A DNA stretch of 60,941 nucleotides from Candidatus Gallacutalibacter pullicola (GTDB taxonomy: Bacteria; Bacillota; Clostridia; Oscillospirales; Acutalibacteraceae): NCBI GenBank assembly GCA_018712265.1, contig DVHF01000102.1, positions 1 through 60,941 on the forward strand, written 5' to 3'. The position numbers and the translations under genes were made by a program. The notes beneath the pieces were generated by a model that ran no database searches, was not told the origin of the DNA, and worked only from the letters and a program-made list of their open reading frames with translations. This document shows, in pieces, positions 41,668 through 52,000 of the stretch (the first letter of the stretch is position 1; the number at the start of each line of letters is the position of its first letter).

Positions 41668-43065
41668 ATGGCTTTTGCTCGAAGCGGTGAACGGCTGAAA
41701 AGCCTGTTCTCTGCACAGGACATGTCCAAGGGTGCGCCATGGAAACGCATCCTTGAATTTTCACTGCCTATGCTGATAGGCAACCTTGCTCAGCAGATGT
41801 ATAATACTGCCGACTCCGTCATCGTCGGCTATTATGTCGGCGATAACGCGCTTGCCGCAGTTGGAAGCGCGTCCCCTATCCTTAACCTGCTGCTGGCGCT
41901 GTTTGTGGGCGTTTCCACCGGCGCGGGAATCCTTGTTGCACAATATTACGGCGCACGGGAAAAGGAAAACCTCTCGAACGTTATCGGCAACTGCATGACT
42001 TTGACGATCATCGTCTCCGCCATTATCATGATCATTGGGCCTTTGGTGACGCGTCCGCTCCTGTCGCTGCTCGGTACGCCGGAATCTATCTTCAACTGGT
42101 GCAGCGATTACCTGATCATTTACTTCCTTGGGATCCTTGGTTTTGCCGCCTATAATATCTTTTCCGGTATTCTGCGCGGCCTGGGAGATTCTTTTTCCGC
42201 GCTTGCATTTCTGATTGTAGCCACCATCCTGAACATTGGCCTGGATATCTGGTTCGTAGCCAGTTTTCGTATGGGGGTTGCCGGTGTCGCTCTCGCTACC
42301 ATCATCGCGCAGTTTATTTCAGCTATTCTCTGTCTCATCAAGCTGATGCATATGCATGATGTCTTTGTTCTGAAGGCAAAGCATCTGAAAATCAGGGGAT
42401 CCTATGCCGGGAAGGTTATCAAGCTGGGCGTTCCGTCCGGTGTGACGCAGGCGATCTTTTCAATGGCTATGCTGGTTGTGCAGTCCCTCACCAACAGCTT
42501 CGGCGAAATGGTCATTGCCTGCAACGTCATTGTGATGCGTGTGGACGGCTTCGCCATGATGCCGAACTTCACCTTCGGTCAGGCCATGACCACCTTCACA
42601 GGCCAGAATGTAGGCGCCGGACGGCTTGACCGTGTGCGATCCGGCGCAAAGCAGGGTACCATCATGGCTCTGATCTGCGCGTGCATCCTGACTGCCTGCA
42701 TCCTGCTGTTTGGACCGAACCTGATGGCTATTTTCACCGATACGGCAGAGCTTGTGGATTTGAGCGTACATATGATGAGCATTCTCGCGGTAGGATATAT
42801 CGCTATGGCCGTGACGCAGAGCCTTTCCGGCGTAATGCGCGGGGCCGGCGATACCATGACCCCAATGTGGATTTCCCTCATCACCACAGTTGTCCTGCGC
42901 GTCCCGATCGCTTACGGACTGGCTGCCCTGACAAAAAGCCCGGATTCCGTATTTATCTCGCTTCTGTGCTCGTGGGTGCTGGGCGCGGTTATCACTTTCA
43001 TCGCTTACCGCATGGGCAGATGGCGCAAACGTGTGACAAAAACGTTTTCTGAAGCGGAAGCATAA
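41668..43065 (+). CDS. MATE-family efflux transporter
   Basis: This 465-aa inner-membrane antiporter has 12 hydrophobic segments in two homologous halves (MatE PF01554). The start of half 1 reads RILEFSLPMLIGNLAQQMYN and TADSVIVGYYVGDNALAAVG, which is typical of the clostridial DinF/NorM-like group. Half 2 begins near VIKLGVPSGVTQAIFSMAML. MATE pumps export cationic drugs or metabolites using Na+ or H+. ATG 41668 follows GGGAGG by 11 bases. An ATG at 41661 is out of frame. The leader has a promoter, a dyad and a terminator-like hairpin, which suggests inducible expression. A strong terminator follows. Confidence 0.92.
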   Translation: MAFARSGERLKSLFSAQDMSKGAPWKRILEFSLPMLIGNLAQQMYNTADSVIVGYYVGDNALAAVGSASPILNLLLALFVGVSTGAGILVAQYYGAREKENLSNVIGNCMTLTIIVSAIIMIIGPLVTRPLLSLLGTPESIFNWCSDYLIIYFLGILGFAAYNIFSGILRGLGDSFSALAFLIVATILNIGLDIWFVASFRMGVAGVALATIIAQFISAILCLIKLMHMHDVFVLKAKHLKIRGSYAGKVIKLGVPSGVTQAIFSMAMLVVQSLTNSFGEMVIACNVIVMRVDGFAMMPNFTFGQAMTTFTGQNVGAGRLDRVRSGAKQGTIMALICACILTACILLFGPNLMAIFTDTAELVDLSVHMMSILAVGYIAMAVTQSLSGVMRGAGDTMTPMWISLITTVVLRVPIAYGLAALTKSPDSVFISLLCSWVLGAVITFIAYRMGRWRKRVTKTFSEAEA

Positions 43066-43077
43066 CCATTTTATCAA

Positions 43078-43110
43078 AAAGCGGCCGGATTTTTGCTCCC
43101 GGCCGCTTTT
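43078..43110 (+). terminator. Terminator after the MATE gene
   Basis: AAAGCGGCCGG (43078-43088) pairs with CCGGCCGCTTT (43099-43109). It can also end trxB transcription from the other strand. Confidence 0.88.
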
Positions 43111-43135
43111 CTAATCTTCTTTTCATCTTGCTGCG

Positions 43136-44062
43136 TTATACTTTTTCCAGGTATTCTTCCACCATATGGGAAGCTACAGCCCCATCGGACACAGCCGTCA
43201 CAACCTGGCGGAGCGGCTTTTCCCGGACATCGCCCACGGCAAACACGCCGGGAAGATTCGTTTTGGTGTCCTCGCCTGCTTCAATATAGCCGTTTTCCGT
43301 CAGCTTAACCTCCGAAAACAGGCTCGTATTCGGGTTATTCCCTACCGCGACGAAAACGCCCTCGCACGGGATTTCCTTTTCCTCTCCCGTTTTCACGTTG
43401 CGGATCCGCAGCCCGGAAAGCTTCTGATCCCCTAAAAGCTCTGTTGTGACAGAGTCCCAAGCAAAGTGTACGTTTTCCTTTTTCGTCAGCAGATCATAAT
43501 AATTTGCCGAGGCGCGCATCTTGTCGCGCCGGTGGATCAGTGTCACGCTCCGGCACAGCTTGGAGAGGAACACCGCATCCGTAGCGGCCGTATTCCCCCC
43601 GCCTACCACCGCGACATCCTTATCCCGGAAAAATGCGCCGTCACAGGTGGCACAGTAGGAAACGCCCCGGCCGCGCAGTGCGTGCTCTTTCGGCAGGCCC
43701 AGCTCACGCGGGGATGCGCCTGTCGCCAAAATCACCGCCGGAGCCGTATAGCGGATTCCGTCGGCCAGCACCGATTTTTCTTCTCCTGCCAGGGAAACCT
43801 CCGTTACCTCCCCGAACATCGTCTGTGCACCGAACCGCTCGGCCTGCTTCTGCATCTCAGCGGCAAGCGTGTAGCCGTCGATCCCCTCGGAAAAGCCCGG
43901 GTAATTATCCACATGATCCACGATTCCGATCTGGCCGCCGGGCGCAAATTTTTCCAGAACCAGCGTGCGCAGAGCCGCACGCGCGCAGTAGAGGGCTGCC
44001 GTATACCCTGCCGGGCCGCCGCCGATAATGATTACATCATAGTTCCTGTTTTGCTCTGTCAT
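43136..44062 (-). CDS. trxB: Thioredoxin reductase
   Basis: This flavoenzyme (308 aa) reduces thioredoxin with NADPH. FAD-binding motif YDVIIIGGGPAGYTAALYCA at residues 8-27, redox-active CATC in GVSYCATCDGAFFRDK, NADPH motif VAVVGGGNTAATDAVFL, and the C-terminal FAD motif GVFAVGDVREKPLRQVVTAV are all intact. Normal length. The ATG at 44062 has AAGGAGG upstream. It is a single-gene unit convergent with the MATE gene. No thioredoxin gene lies beside it. Confidence 0.95.
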   Translation of the reverse strand: MTEQNRNYDVIIIGGGPAGYTAALYCARAALRTLVLEKFAPGGQIGIVDHVDNYPGFSEGIDGYTLAAEMQKQAERFGAQTMFGEVTEVSLAGEEKSVLADGIRYTAPAVILATGASPRELGLPKEHALRGRGVSYCATCDGAFFRDKDVAVVGGGNTAATDAVFLSKLCRSVTLIHRRDKMRASANYYDLLTKKENVHFAWDSVTTELLGDQKLSGLRIRNVKTGEEKEIPCEGVFVAVGNNPNTSLFSEVKLTENGYIEAGEDTKTNLPGVFAVGDVREKPLRQVVTAVSDGAVASHMVEEYLEKV

Positions 44063-44203
44063 TCCATATTCCTCCTTGGGGCGGCTGCCGCCCGCTTCAA
44101 ACTCAATCCTTATTCAGGAGCTTCTGTCCATAGTATATCCCAAACAGCTGCCCTTTGTTTGTGACAAAATCACCAAGCCGTTCGCTTGAGGAACAAGAAT
44201 GTG

Positions 44204-44935
44204 TTAATCCCAATCATCGAGATAGTCCTCGAGCCGCTCCTCTTCTTCGTCGAGAACATCCTCACGCTGTTCCTGCGCGGTGCGCGTCTGGATGAATTCT
44301 TCCCGGGTGCACAGGCCGCGGAAATACTCATCCTCGGTTTGATCCATCTCCTGTTCCAGGGCGTCAAGCTCGGATTCTATCTCGCGGAGACGCTGGATTT
44401 TGCCGTCTGTCGTTTCCGGCAGGGTGAATGTGTACACCTGCGAACGCTCCAAGCTGTCCTCCAATGTATCATAATTTCTTTTTTCCTGAATTAAGCGTTC
44501 CTTTTCCTGCTGAAAGCTGGCTTCGTCCATCTGGCCGATCCGGTAATTTGATTCCAGAATATGGATATCAATTTCAATCGCTTCCTGCTCGGCGCGAACA
44601 GCATACAGGTTTTCCGTATCTGCCGTCCCGGAGGATGCCGGCGGCGTCCCCGCTCCCGAGGATTCCTCCGTCTGGGAGGATGGCTGTGCAGAGGACGCGT
44701 CTGCCTGCGATGATGAGGATACGGCGGGAACATCCGGAGCACTGCTTTCAGAGACGGCGCTCTCTGTTCCCATATAATCGGGAACCTCCAGCCGGTCGGA
44801 ACTCGACGCGGGGGCCGCGGAGGACTCCTCCTGCACAATTTCCTGCGTGCGTCCGCCCGGCCGTTCCAGCGAGGAATCCGAACAGCCCGTCAGCAGCATC
44901 AGCGCCGCACAAACTATCATAAACCATCGAATCAT
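44204..44935 (-). CDS. Lipoprotein with a low-complexity linker and two SHOCT-like motifs
   Basis: This is a 243-aa secreted lipoprotein: signal IRWFMIVCAALMLLTGC with the lipobox Cys at residue 17. A long Ser/Ala/Pro/Glu linker (about 18-110) follows. The C-terminal charged coiled coil (about 115-243) holds two similar units, NYRIGQMDEASFQQEKERLI and EYFRGLCTREEFIQTRTAQE, each of the short oligomerisation-like form (Y..G.....FQ..K). I know no named family for the whole. ATG 44935 is nine bases after GGAG. The longer start at 44950 has none. It is divergent from the two-component system and may be its target or sensor partner. Confidence 0.7.
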   Translation of the reverse strand: MIRWFMIVCAALMLLTGCSDSSLERPGGRTQEIVQEESSAAPASSSDRLEVPDYMGTESAVSESSAPDVPAVSSSSQADASSAQPSSQTEESSGAGTPPASSGTADTENLYAVRAEQEAIEIDIHILESNYRIGQMDEASFQQEKERLIQEKRNYDTLEDSLERSQVYTFTLPETTDGKIQRLREIESELDALEQEMDQTEDEYFRGLCTREEFIQTRTAQEQREDVLDEEEERLEDYLDDWD

Positions 44936-45069
44936 TTTTCCGATCTCCATTTCTGATGAAAACTTCGGATACTCTCCCCTGTTTTGCAGTTACAGCACCG
45001 AATAAGGAGAGCGTCCGCTGAATTTTATTATATTCTGATTTTTCAAATTCCGCAAGGAGGGATTTTTCC

Positions 45070-45744
45070 ATGAGAATTCTTTTTGCTGAGGACGAGCCGG
45101 ATCTGCGCAGCATCACGCTGAAACGGCTGAAAGCGAACGGGTATGCTGTCGACGGCTGCCCGGACGGCGAGGAAGCCGCGCACTGCCTGGAAATGGAAAG
45201 CTATGACCTGGCGATCCTGGACATTATGATGCCCAAAAAGGACGGCCTTTCCGTATTGCGGGAGCTGCGGGCGCGCGGCGACGCGACGCCTGTGCTTCTT
45301 CTGACTGCCCGTGATGCTGTGAGCGACCGCGTGGAGGGCCTTGACGCCGGGGCCGACGATTATCTTACGAAGCCGTTTGCGTTCGACGAGCTGATGGCGC
45401 GCATCCGGATGCTGCTGCGGCGCGGTTCCCCTGTGAAAACCGACACGCTCTCGATCGACGGACTGACCATGGAGCTGTCCTCACACCGCGTGACGCGCGG
45501 CGGAAGGGAAATCCAGCTTTCCGCACGGGAATTCGCCATTCTCGAATACCTGCTGCGCAACCGGGGCAGCGTGCTCTCCCGCGCCCAGCTGGAAAGCCAC
45601 GTCTGGGATTACGACTTTGAGGGCGGAAGCAACATTGTGGATGTGTACGTCCGGTACCTGCGCAAAAAAATCGACGATCCCTTTGATAAAAAACTGATCC
45701 ATACGGTGCGCGGCGTTGGATATGTCTTAAAGGAGGAGCCCTGA
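45070..45744 (+). CDS. OmpR/PhoB-family response regulator
   Basis: This 224-aa regulator has a receiver domain (residues 1-115: acidic pair in FAEDEPDLRSITLKRL, phospho-acceptor Asp in YDLAILDIMMPKKDG, Lys in YLTKPFAFDEL) and a winged-helix OmpR-type DNA-binding domain (about 128-222: ELSSHRVTRGGREIQLSARE, ILEYLLRNRGSVLSRAQLES, VDVYVRYLRKKID). ATG 45070 follows GGAGG by 11 bases. The stop overlaps the kinase start by one base. With the PepSY gene behind the kinase it resembles envelope-responsive systems whose main target is the PepSY protein, which is an inference from gene order. Confidence 0.93.
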   Translation: MRILFAEDEPDLRSITLKRLKANGYAVDGCPDGEEAAHCLEMESYDLAILDIMMPKKDGLSVLRELRARGDATPVLLLTARDAVSDRVEGLDAGADDYLTKPFAFDELMARIRMLLRRGSPVKTDTLSIDGLTMELSSHRVTRGGREIQLSAREFAILEYLLRNRGSVLSRAQLESHVWDYDFEGGSNIVDVYVRYLRKKIDDPFDKKLIHTVRGVGYVLKEEP

Positions 45745-47150
45745 TGAAACACAGGCTTTCCATTAAAGCGCGTGTAACTTTGTGGTACGCAATTTTTCTG
45801 GCGTTCCTGCTGGCAGCAATACTCGCGGTGCTGCTTTCTGTCACAGAGCAGAATTCCTCCCAGCAGCTGCGCGACAGCCTGCTCAATACCGTCTCCGACG
45901 CAGTGCGCGACGTCCGCTTCGATCACGATCGTCTCGACAGCAGCCGCGTCGATTTTTACCGCGGCGGCGTCTCCATTTTTATCTATGACGGGCACGGACG
46001 GCTTCTGGCGCCGGAGGGATCCGGGATCCAAATCGATTCCGTATTGGAGGATCAGGCCGTAAAAATCGTTGATGTTCCCCCGGAACGCTGGCTGATCCAC
46101 GACGTCTATGCGGAATGGGACGGCGAGGCGTTCTGGGTGCGCGGGATCGTGTCGCTCTCGGCCTCACAGGGGACGCTTTCCCACCTGATCCGCATTGCTG
46201 TCATCGGCGCACCCGTCATTCTTCTGCTTGGAATCGCGGGCGGATGGCTTATCACGCGCCGCGCGTTCCTGCCGGTGAGCAAAATGACGGCCGCCGTAAA
46301 CCGCATTTCCTCCGGCAGCGATCTCTCCCTGCGCCTGCCGGAGGACGAATCCGGCGACGAGCTTGCTCAGCTCCGCCGCACCTTCAACGCCATGCTCGAA
46401 CGTCTGCAATCCTCTTTCAGCCGGGAACGGCAGTTTACCTCAGACGTGTCCCATGAGCTGCGCACACCCGTTGCGGTGATCCTGTCGCAGTGCGAATTTG
46501 CCCTCTCCCCCGATGCCGACTGCGACGATCGTCAGGAAAGCCTGGAGGCTATCCACAGGCAGGCGTCGCGTATGTCGGGGATCATCGCCCAGCTTCTGAT
46601 GCTCTCCCGCGCCGACAACGGCAAATTTACGCTGCACCCGGAGCGGATCAATTTCAGCGAGATCTGTGAAATGGCGGCCCTCGAGCTTGAGGGATCCGCT
46701 GCTGAAGCGGATGTCACGCTGCACATGGAGCTTACGCCGGACGTATTCCTGAACGGGGACGAGACGCTTATGGTGCGTCTTGTGACGAACCTGCTCACGA
46801 ACGCCATCCGCTACAACAGGCCGGGCGGCAGGGTGACAATCCGCCTTTCTCCCGAGGAGGGAGGCTGTCTGCTGGCCGTGAGCGACACGGGCATTGGTAT
46901 CCATCCTGATAATCTCGATAAAATCTGGAACCGCTTTTTCCGCGCCGATCCCTCCCGCAGCAGCGGCGGGACCGGTCTCGGTCTGCCGATCGTCCAGTGG
47001 ATTGTGCGTGAACACGGCGGTACAATCTCCGTGCAGAGCGTGCCCAACGTCGGTACGAATTTTGAGGTCCATTTGAAAACGGATCCCTTTTCCGGGCAGA
47101 AAAACCCGGAAACTTCCGCAGCCGATCCGGAGTCCGGAAAAAATTTTTAA
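45744..47150 (+). CDS. Sensor histidine kinase
   Basis: This 468-aa membrane kinase has one helix at residues 9-32 (ARVTLWYAIFLAFLLAAILA), an extracytoplasmic sensor loop (about 33-150), a second helix (about 151-175, IRIAVIGAPVILLLGIAGGW), a HAMP domain (176-230), the dimerisation/phosphoacceptor helix with His in TSDVSHELRTPVAVILSQCE, and an HATPase domain with N box LVTNLLTNAIRYNRPGG, G1 VSDTGIGIHPDN and G2 GGTGLGLPIVQWIV. It pairs with the response regulator upstream. The signal is unknown. The PepSY gene follows after 105 bases. Confidence 0.93.
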   Translation: MKHRLSIKARVTLWYAIFLAFLLAAILAVLLSVTEQNSSQQLRDSLLNTVSDAVRDVRFDHDRLDSSRVDFYRGGVSIFIYDGHGRLLAPEGSGIQIDSVLEDQAVKIVDVPPERWLIHDVYAEWDGEAFWVRGIVSLSASQGTLSHLIRIAVIGAPVILLLGIAGGWLITRRAFLPVSKMTAAVNRISSGSDLSLRLPEDESGDELAQLRRTFNAMLERLQSSFSRERQFTSDVSHELRTPVAVILSQCEFALSPDADCDDRQESLEAIHRQASRMSGIIAQLLMLSRADNGKFTLHPERINFSEICEMAALELEGSAAEADVTLHMELTPDVFLNGDETLMVRLVTNLLTNAIRYNRPGGRVTIRLSPEEGGCLLAVSDTGIGIHPDNLDKIWNRFFRADPSRSSGGTGLGLPIVQWIVREHGGTISVQSVPNVGTNFEVHLKTDPFSGQKNPETSAADPESGKNF

Positions 47151-47255
47151 AAAATTTCCCTTTTTTAATTTTCTTTTCATGTTTACGGTTTATACTTCAA
47201 TCATCAACAAGAGAAAAATACAGAAATATAAACGAAAGACGAAGGAGAGAATATC

Positions 47256-48197
47256 ATGAAAAAGACAAGAGCACTCGCAATCGCAATGACTGTTATTCTG
47301 GCGGCGGCAGCCGTTCCGGCAGTTTCGGCAGCTTCTGACCGTTTGGTTGTCACCCAGGCAACCAATTCCTCCGCACCTGCGGCTTCTGCTTCCCAGACCA
47401 CATCTTCCTCCTCGATTACCGCAGCGGACATCATGTCTCTGGATGATGCGATGGCTGTCGCATTGGAGGAAGTCCCGGGCGTTCTCAAAAGCATTGAACT
47501 GGATGTGGAGGATTTCCGCTCCGTTGATTATCAGGCTGAGGTCCACTACAATGGCCTGGAATATGACCTTGAGTTCTCCGTCACCGACGGCACCATCTAC
47601 CGCAATACGCAGGATCGCATCGAAAATGAGGATGCCATCCCGGCCGGCAGCTACATCACCTTTGCAAAGGCACGCGACGCAGCCCTGAAAGAAGTGGGCG
47701 GCGGCATTGTTTCCAAGCTCGAACTGAAAGACTCCTATAACCTCGGCGTTGTTTACGAGGCAGAGGTGTGGTACGGCGACTATGAGTACGATGTGGTTAT
47801 CGGCGCTGATGACGGCAAGATCCTGCGCAACAACTATGAGCGCGACGGCGACGCCGCCTACTACAACCAGTATTTGAGCGGATCCCCTGTCTCCACAACA
47901 CCGTCCGCACCGACTACCCCCACGACATCCAATCCTTCTACAAGCACCGGAGCCGGTACATCCAGCAACTCCTCCGGGACGCAGATCACCCGCGAGCAGG
48001 CCGAGCAGCTTGCTTTAAGTCAGGTGTCCGACGGCATTATCACAGATATCGACTACGATCGTGAGCGCGGCCGCACTGTCTACGAGATCGAAGTTCGCAG
48101 CGGCAGCTGGGAGTACACGTTCGACATCGACGCCTCCACCGGTGAAATTGTAAAAACCGAGCGCGATTACGAGGACGACTGGTACGATTTTGACTGA
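47256..48197 (+). CDS. Secreted PepSY-domain protein (three repeats)
   Basis: This 313-aa exported protein has a signal peptide (residues 1-27, KKTRALAIAMTVILAAAAVP, cleavage after VSAA) and three PepSY-like modules: about 48-110 (ADIMSLDDAMAVALEEVPGV), 125-190 (ITFAKARDAALKEVGGGIVS) and 243-305 (ITREQAEQLALSQVSDGIIT). Each has the Y-E/D-V strand with a terminal DG or STGEI turn. A Ser/Thr/Pro linker (about 205-240) separates the last. PepSY domains are thought to inhibit or chaperone extracytoplasmic proteases. It lies 105 bases after the kinase and ends at the terminator at 48331, so it probably belongs to the same regulon. Confidence 0.87.
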   Translation: MKKTRALAIAMTVILAAAAVPAVSAASDRLVVTQATNSSAPAASASQTTSSSSITAADIMSLDDAMAVALEEVPGVLKSIELDVEDFRSVDYQAEVHYNGLEYDLEFSVTDGTIYRNTQDRIENEDAIPAGSYITFAKARDAALKEVGGGIVSKLELKDSYNLGVVYEAEVWYGDYEYDVVIGADDGKILRNNYERDGDAAYYNQYLSGSPVSTTPSAPTTPTTSNPSTSTGAGTSSNSSGTQITREQAEQLALSQVSDGIITDIDYDRERGRTVYEIEVRSGSWEYTFDIDASTGEIVKTERDYEDDWYDFD

Positions 48198-48330
48198 GCG
48201 GACTGGTTCTGCGCACAGCGCGTGAATTCCAATACAGTGAATTTATCTGCTGTTTCTCAGCAGGATGCAGGAACTTTTCCTGACAGGATGGGAAAGATTA
48301 CAAAGCATCACAGACTTTTTTAAGTATTTG

Positions 48331-48361
48331 AAAGCCCGCCGGCTGTACGGCGGGCTTTTCC
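48331..48361 (+). terminator. Terminator after the PepSY gene
   Basis: AAAGCCCGCCG (48331-48341) pairs with CGGCGGGCTTT (48348-48358), followed by T-rich sequence. Confidence 0.85.
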
Positions 48362-48440
48362 TTTAGGGGGGATCTCCTCTGTCCAGCCGCATAGAAGGCT
48401 GGTTCTGCGCATATAATTAAATCCAGATGGAGGTGGTGCT

Positions 48441-48914
48441 TTGAAAAAACTTAATCTGACCAGTCTGCTGATCAGCATAGTGCTGGCGGAGCTGATCGGC
48501 ATGGTATCCGGTCTCCTTGCAGGGGATTCCGGAGCCGTCTACGATACCCTGTTCCTGCCGCCGTTCTCCCCTCCCGGCTGGGTATTTCCGATCGCATGGG
48601 GGATCCTGTACGCTTTGATGGGGATCGCCGCCTTCCTAGTTGCTGATTCCGGCGCGCCAAACGTGCGCAAAAGGAAAGCTCTGATCTTTTATACCGCGCA
48701 GCTTACCGTCAATTTTCTGTGGAGCATCGTCTTTTTCCGTTTCCAACTGCTGTGGGGATCCGTCGCTGTGATCCTTCTGCTGGATGTCCTTGTGATCCTG
48801 ACGATGATCAAGTTTTACCGTCTGCGCAAAACAGCAATGTATTTTCTGATCCCTTATCTGCTGTGGATCCTGTTCGCCACCTATCTCAACATCGGAACTG
48901 CGCTGCTCAACTGA
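48441..48914 (+). CDS. tspO: TspO/MBR family membrane protein
   Basis: This 157-aa membrane protein with five helices belongs to the tryptophan-rich sensory protein/translocator family, which binds porphyrins and related ligands. The hallmark FLPPFSPPGWVFPIAWGILY is present near residues 40-59, then TAQLTVNFLWSIVFFRFQLL. The start is TTG at 48441 after GGAGGTGG. It is a single gene behind the PepSY terminator. TspO is often linked to tetrapyrrole or stress control, but nothing here shows which. It is convergent with the GH38 gene, with repeat A4 between. Confidence 0.92.
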   Translation: MKKLNLTSLLISIVLAELIGMVSGLLAGDSGAVYDTLFLPPFSPPGWVFPIAWGILYALMGIAAFLVADSGAPNVRKRKALIFYTAQLTVNFLWSIVFFRFQLLWGSVAVILLLDVLVILTMIKFYRLRKTAMYFLIPYLLWILFATYLNIGTALLN

Positions 48915-48937
48915 GAGGGATTTTCCCGGGCCGGATC

Positions 48938-49005
48938 CGCTTCGCCCGGGGGATCGCAAAATCGGGGACATCCGCCTCGCGCGGATGTCCCCTGTTTGCT
49001 CATCT
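48938..49005 (-). repeat. Family A repeat, truncated copy (A4)
   Basis: On the minus strand, 17 bases after the GH38 stop: GATGAGCAAACAG, GGGGACATCCGC/GCGGATGTCCCC and TTTTGCGATCCCCCGGGCG. Only the last third of the family A element is present, with a new but fully paired stem. Confidence 0.75.
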
Positions 49006-49021
49006 GCTTCTTTGGGCCGCC

Positions 49022-52000
49022 TTAAAACCAGACGCGGTACGAGCGGATCTCAAACGGCTTGATACCAAACGAAATCGTGCCGCCTTCCTCAACCTCGCCC
49101 GTCTTTTCTTCCAGAAGATTGCACGGGGCAAATCTCTTAATCCCGTAATCGGACGTGAGCTGTACTTCATGTGCGCCGCCTCTGCATTCATGCACACGGA
49201 TCACATAGCCGTCGCCGTCCTCTGCGCGCTTGACCGCATCCAGATAGAGCGACGGATCGCTCAGACGGACGATCGCCTTGCCGGAATCCTTTGCCTTGCC
49301 CTCAAAATACTGAAGCGGCAGGTTCAGGGCAGCGCCCTCCTGAATGGTGTCGCCCTCCGTGACAATCCCGGTGTGCGGCAGGAGCGCGTATGTAAAGTCA
49401 TGCGTTCCCATGTCGGCCGTGGGATCCGGACGCTTCGGGCTGCGCAGCAGCGAAAGCTTCATCACGTTGTCCTTGATATTGTAGCCGTACTTGCAGTCGT
49501 TGAGCAGGCTGACGCCGTAGTTGTTTTCGGACAGATCCGCCCACTTGTGGCCCACGACCTCGAACCTTGCCCAATCCCAGCTGGTATTCCAGTGTGTCGG
49601 GCGCTCCACATGGCCGTACTGGATGTCGTACGTCGCGCGGGTGCTGCGGATATCCACATCGAATGCGGCCTTGAGCAGGCGATGGCTCTCGTGCCAGTCT
49701 GCGTGGGTGACGAAATCGATGCGGCGGCTGTCGCGGTAGACGATCACATCCTGCGTAAAGGAGGATTTATTGTAAGTGAACTCAAAGCGGAGCACCATGC
49801 GCAGAGCGCCGTTCTCGATCACCTTCGGAGCGCCGGCGAGCGAAAGCGTCTCCATCTTCTGCGTGTAATAGATGTCGATATCCCACGCGTCATAATTCAT
49901 CGGCTTATCCTCGAAGATCTCGAGGCGGTTGCCCTCGCCGCGCAGGACCTCGCGTCCGTTGTCCTTATCCCAGACGGAGCGGAGCCAGCCGGACTCGTTC
50001 CAGACAAGCGTGTAATGCGGCGTTTCCAGCACGCGATCCGCCTCGGAATAGGAGAACGGGCTTTCCTTTGCCGCAGCCGCGCCGGGGACAAACTTTACGG
50101 AAACGAGGGAGTCCGCATCCATTGGAACGGAGACAAGCGTGCCGTCCGCCGTTTTCTGGCTGTCCAGAACCGCGCCGTCCTCTGTCTGGAAGGAACCGTC
50201 GGCTGTGACCGGCAGCTCTACGCAGTCGTTTCTGGCGAAGCTGCCGAAATGGAACACTGTATAATCGGTTGCAGAACCATCCGCCATGCCGGAGAAGATC
50301 TGCTTGCGCTCAGCATTGACCGCGTCGTCTGTCTCCTGATACTGCTTGCGGGAATCCTCGTAGACCTCCTGGATAGAGGATCCGGGGATCACGTCGTGGA
50401 ACTGGTTGCGCAGGACCGTCTCCCAGCCCTTATACAGCGTCTCCTGCGGATACTTCCCGCCGGAAAGCGCATACAGGCTGGAAAGCCATTCGGTCTCGGA
50501 AAGCTTCAGCTCCAGCTTGCGGTTCCAGCGCTTATTCTTGGCCTGCGTGGTATAGGTGCCGCGGTGGTACTCAAGATACAGCTCGCCGTCCCATGTCTGG
50601 ATGTAGTGATCCGTTTCCTCCACGGACTTGTGCAGCTTGCGGAAGAAATTGCCCGCCGAGTCCGGCTTGACGTTCGGCAGGCCGGGAATCTTCTGCATGG
50701 CAAGCTCCATCTTGACCATATCGCGGGTGACGCCGCCGCCGCCGTCGCCGTAGCCGTAGCCCACCAGGACGTCCTTGGAAATATCGCGGTTGCGGAATTT
50801 CTTCCAGCTGCCCGCAATGGTGCGCGGATCCATCATGCCGTTGTAGGTGGAGAAACGGTCGGTAATGTTGCCGTGCTCCGTCGGAACCTCCATGAAGTAC
50901 GAAAGAACCTCGCTGCCATCGATGCCTCTCCAGAAGAACACGTCGTTGGGCATGGTGTTGAACTGGTTCCAGCTGATCTTGGTGGTCATGAACGTCTTGA
51001 TATTGCACTGCTTGAGGATCTGCGGCAGCGCCCAGCTGTATCCGAATACGTCCGGGAGCCACAAATATTCGCACGTTTTGCCGAACTCGCGCTGGAAGAA
51101 GCCGATCCCGTGCAGGAACTGGCGCGCCAACGCCTCACCGGAGCTGATGTTGCAGTCGGCCTCAAGCCACATGCCGCCCTCCGGCTCCCACTGGCCGGAT
51201 TTTACCTTTTCCTTCACGCGCTCGTACAGCTCCGGGCAGTCCTCCTTGAGGTACTGATAGACCTGCGGCTGCGTCAGCAGGAACACGAACTGATCGAATT
51301 CGTCCATGAGCTGCAGGGCCGTCGCGCAGGAACGCTGCACCTTTTCGCGGGTATTCTTATACCGCCACAGCCACGCAACGTCGATATGCGTCTGGCCGAC
51401 GCAGTGCACTGTAACGGGGCTTTCCGTCTTATTTTCCGCCAGAACCTTTTTGATGCAGTCGAGCGCCGCCGGGACGGAATCGTAGAATTTGTCCTCGTCC
51501 CAGTTCAGGCACAGCATACTGCGCTCCATCGCGTCGAACAGGGCGTCCCTGCTGCAGTCGTCCTCCGGCAGGATCTGCGCCGTTTCCAGCGCGGCGCGGC
51601 AGAGGTAATACAGCTCGTCCGTGGCCTTATGCAGATAGCCCAGATCGGCCCTGCGGAATTCGTGCTCGAATACGGTCTCATACTCCTGACCGCCGCGGCC
51701 CGTCCAGAGCAGGAACGTCATCGTCACCTGTTTCCCTGCCAGCTTTTCCAGCGGGACGTCGTGATGGTAGGTATCCACCGCCTGATACGGATGGCCGTCG
51801 ATGTACAGCAGCGATTCAAAGCCGCTGTTGAAGCCGCCGCCCGTCTTGCCGAAGTCGAACAGGCCGGTTACCTCACAGCCCTCGACGCTCTGCGGGATCG
51901 TGACCGTCTTGCGCAGCCACAGGAATTTATCCTTGCCGCAGAACCGATCTCCCAGTGCGAAAGGCTTGCCGTCGAACGTCTCGGGGATCCCGGTGTACAC

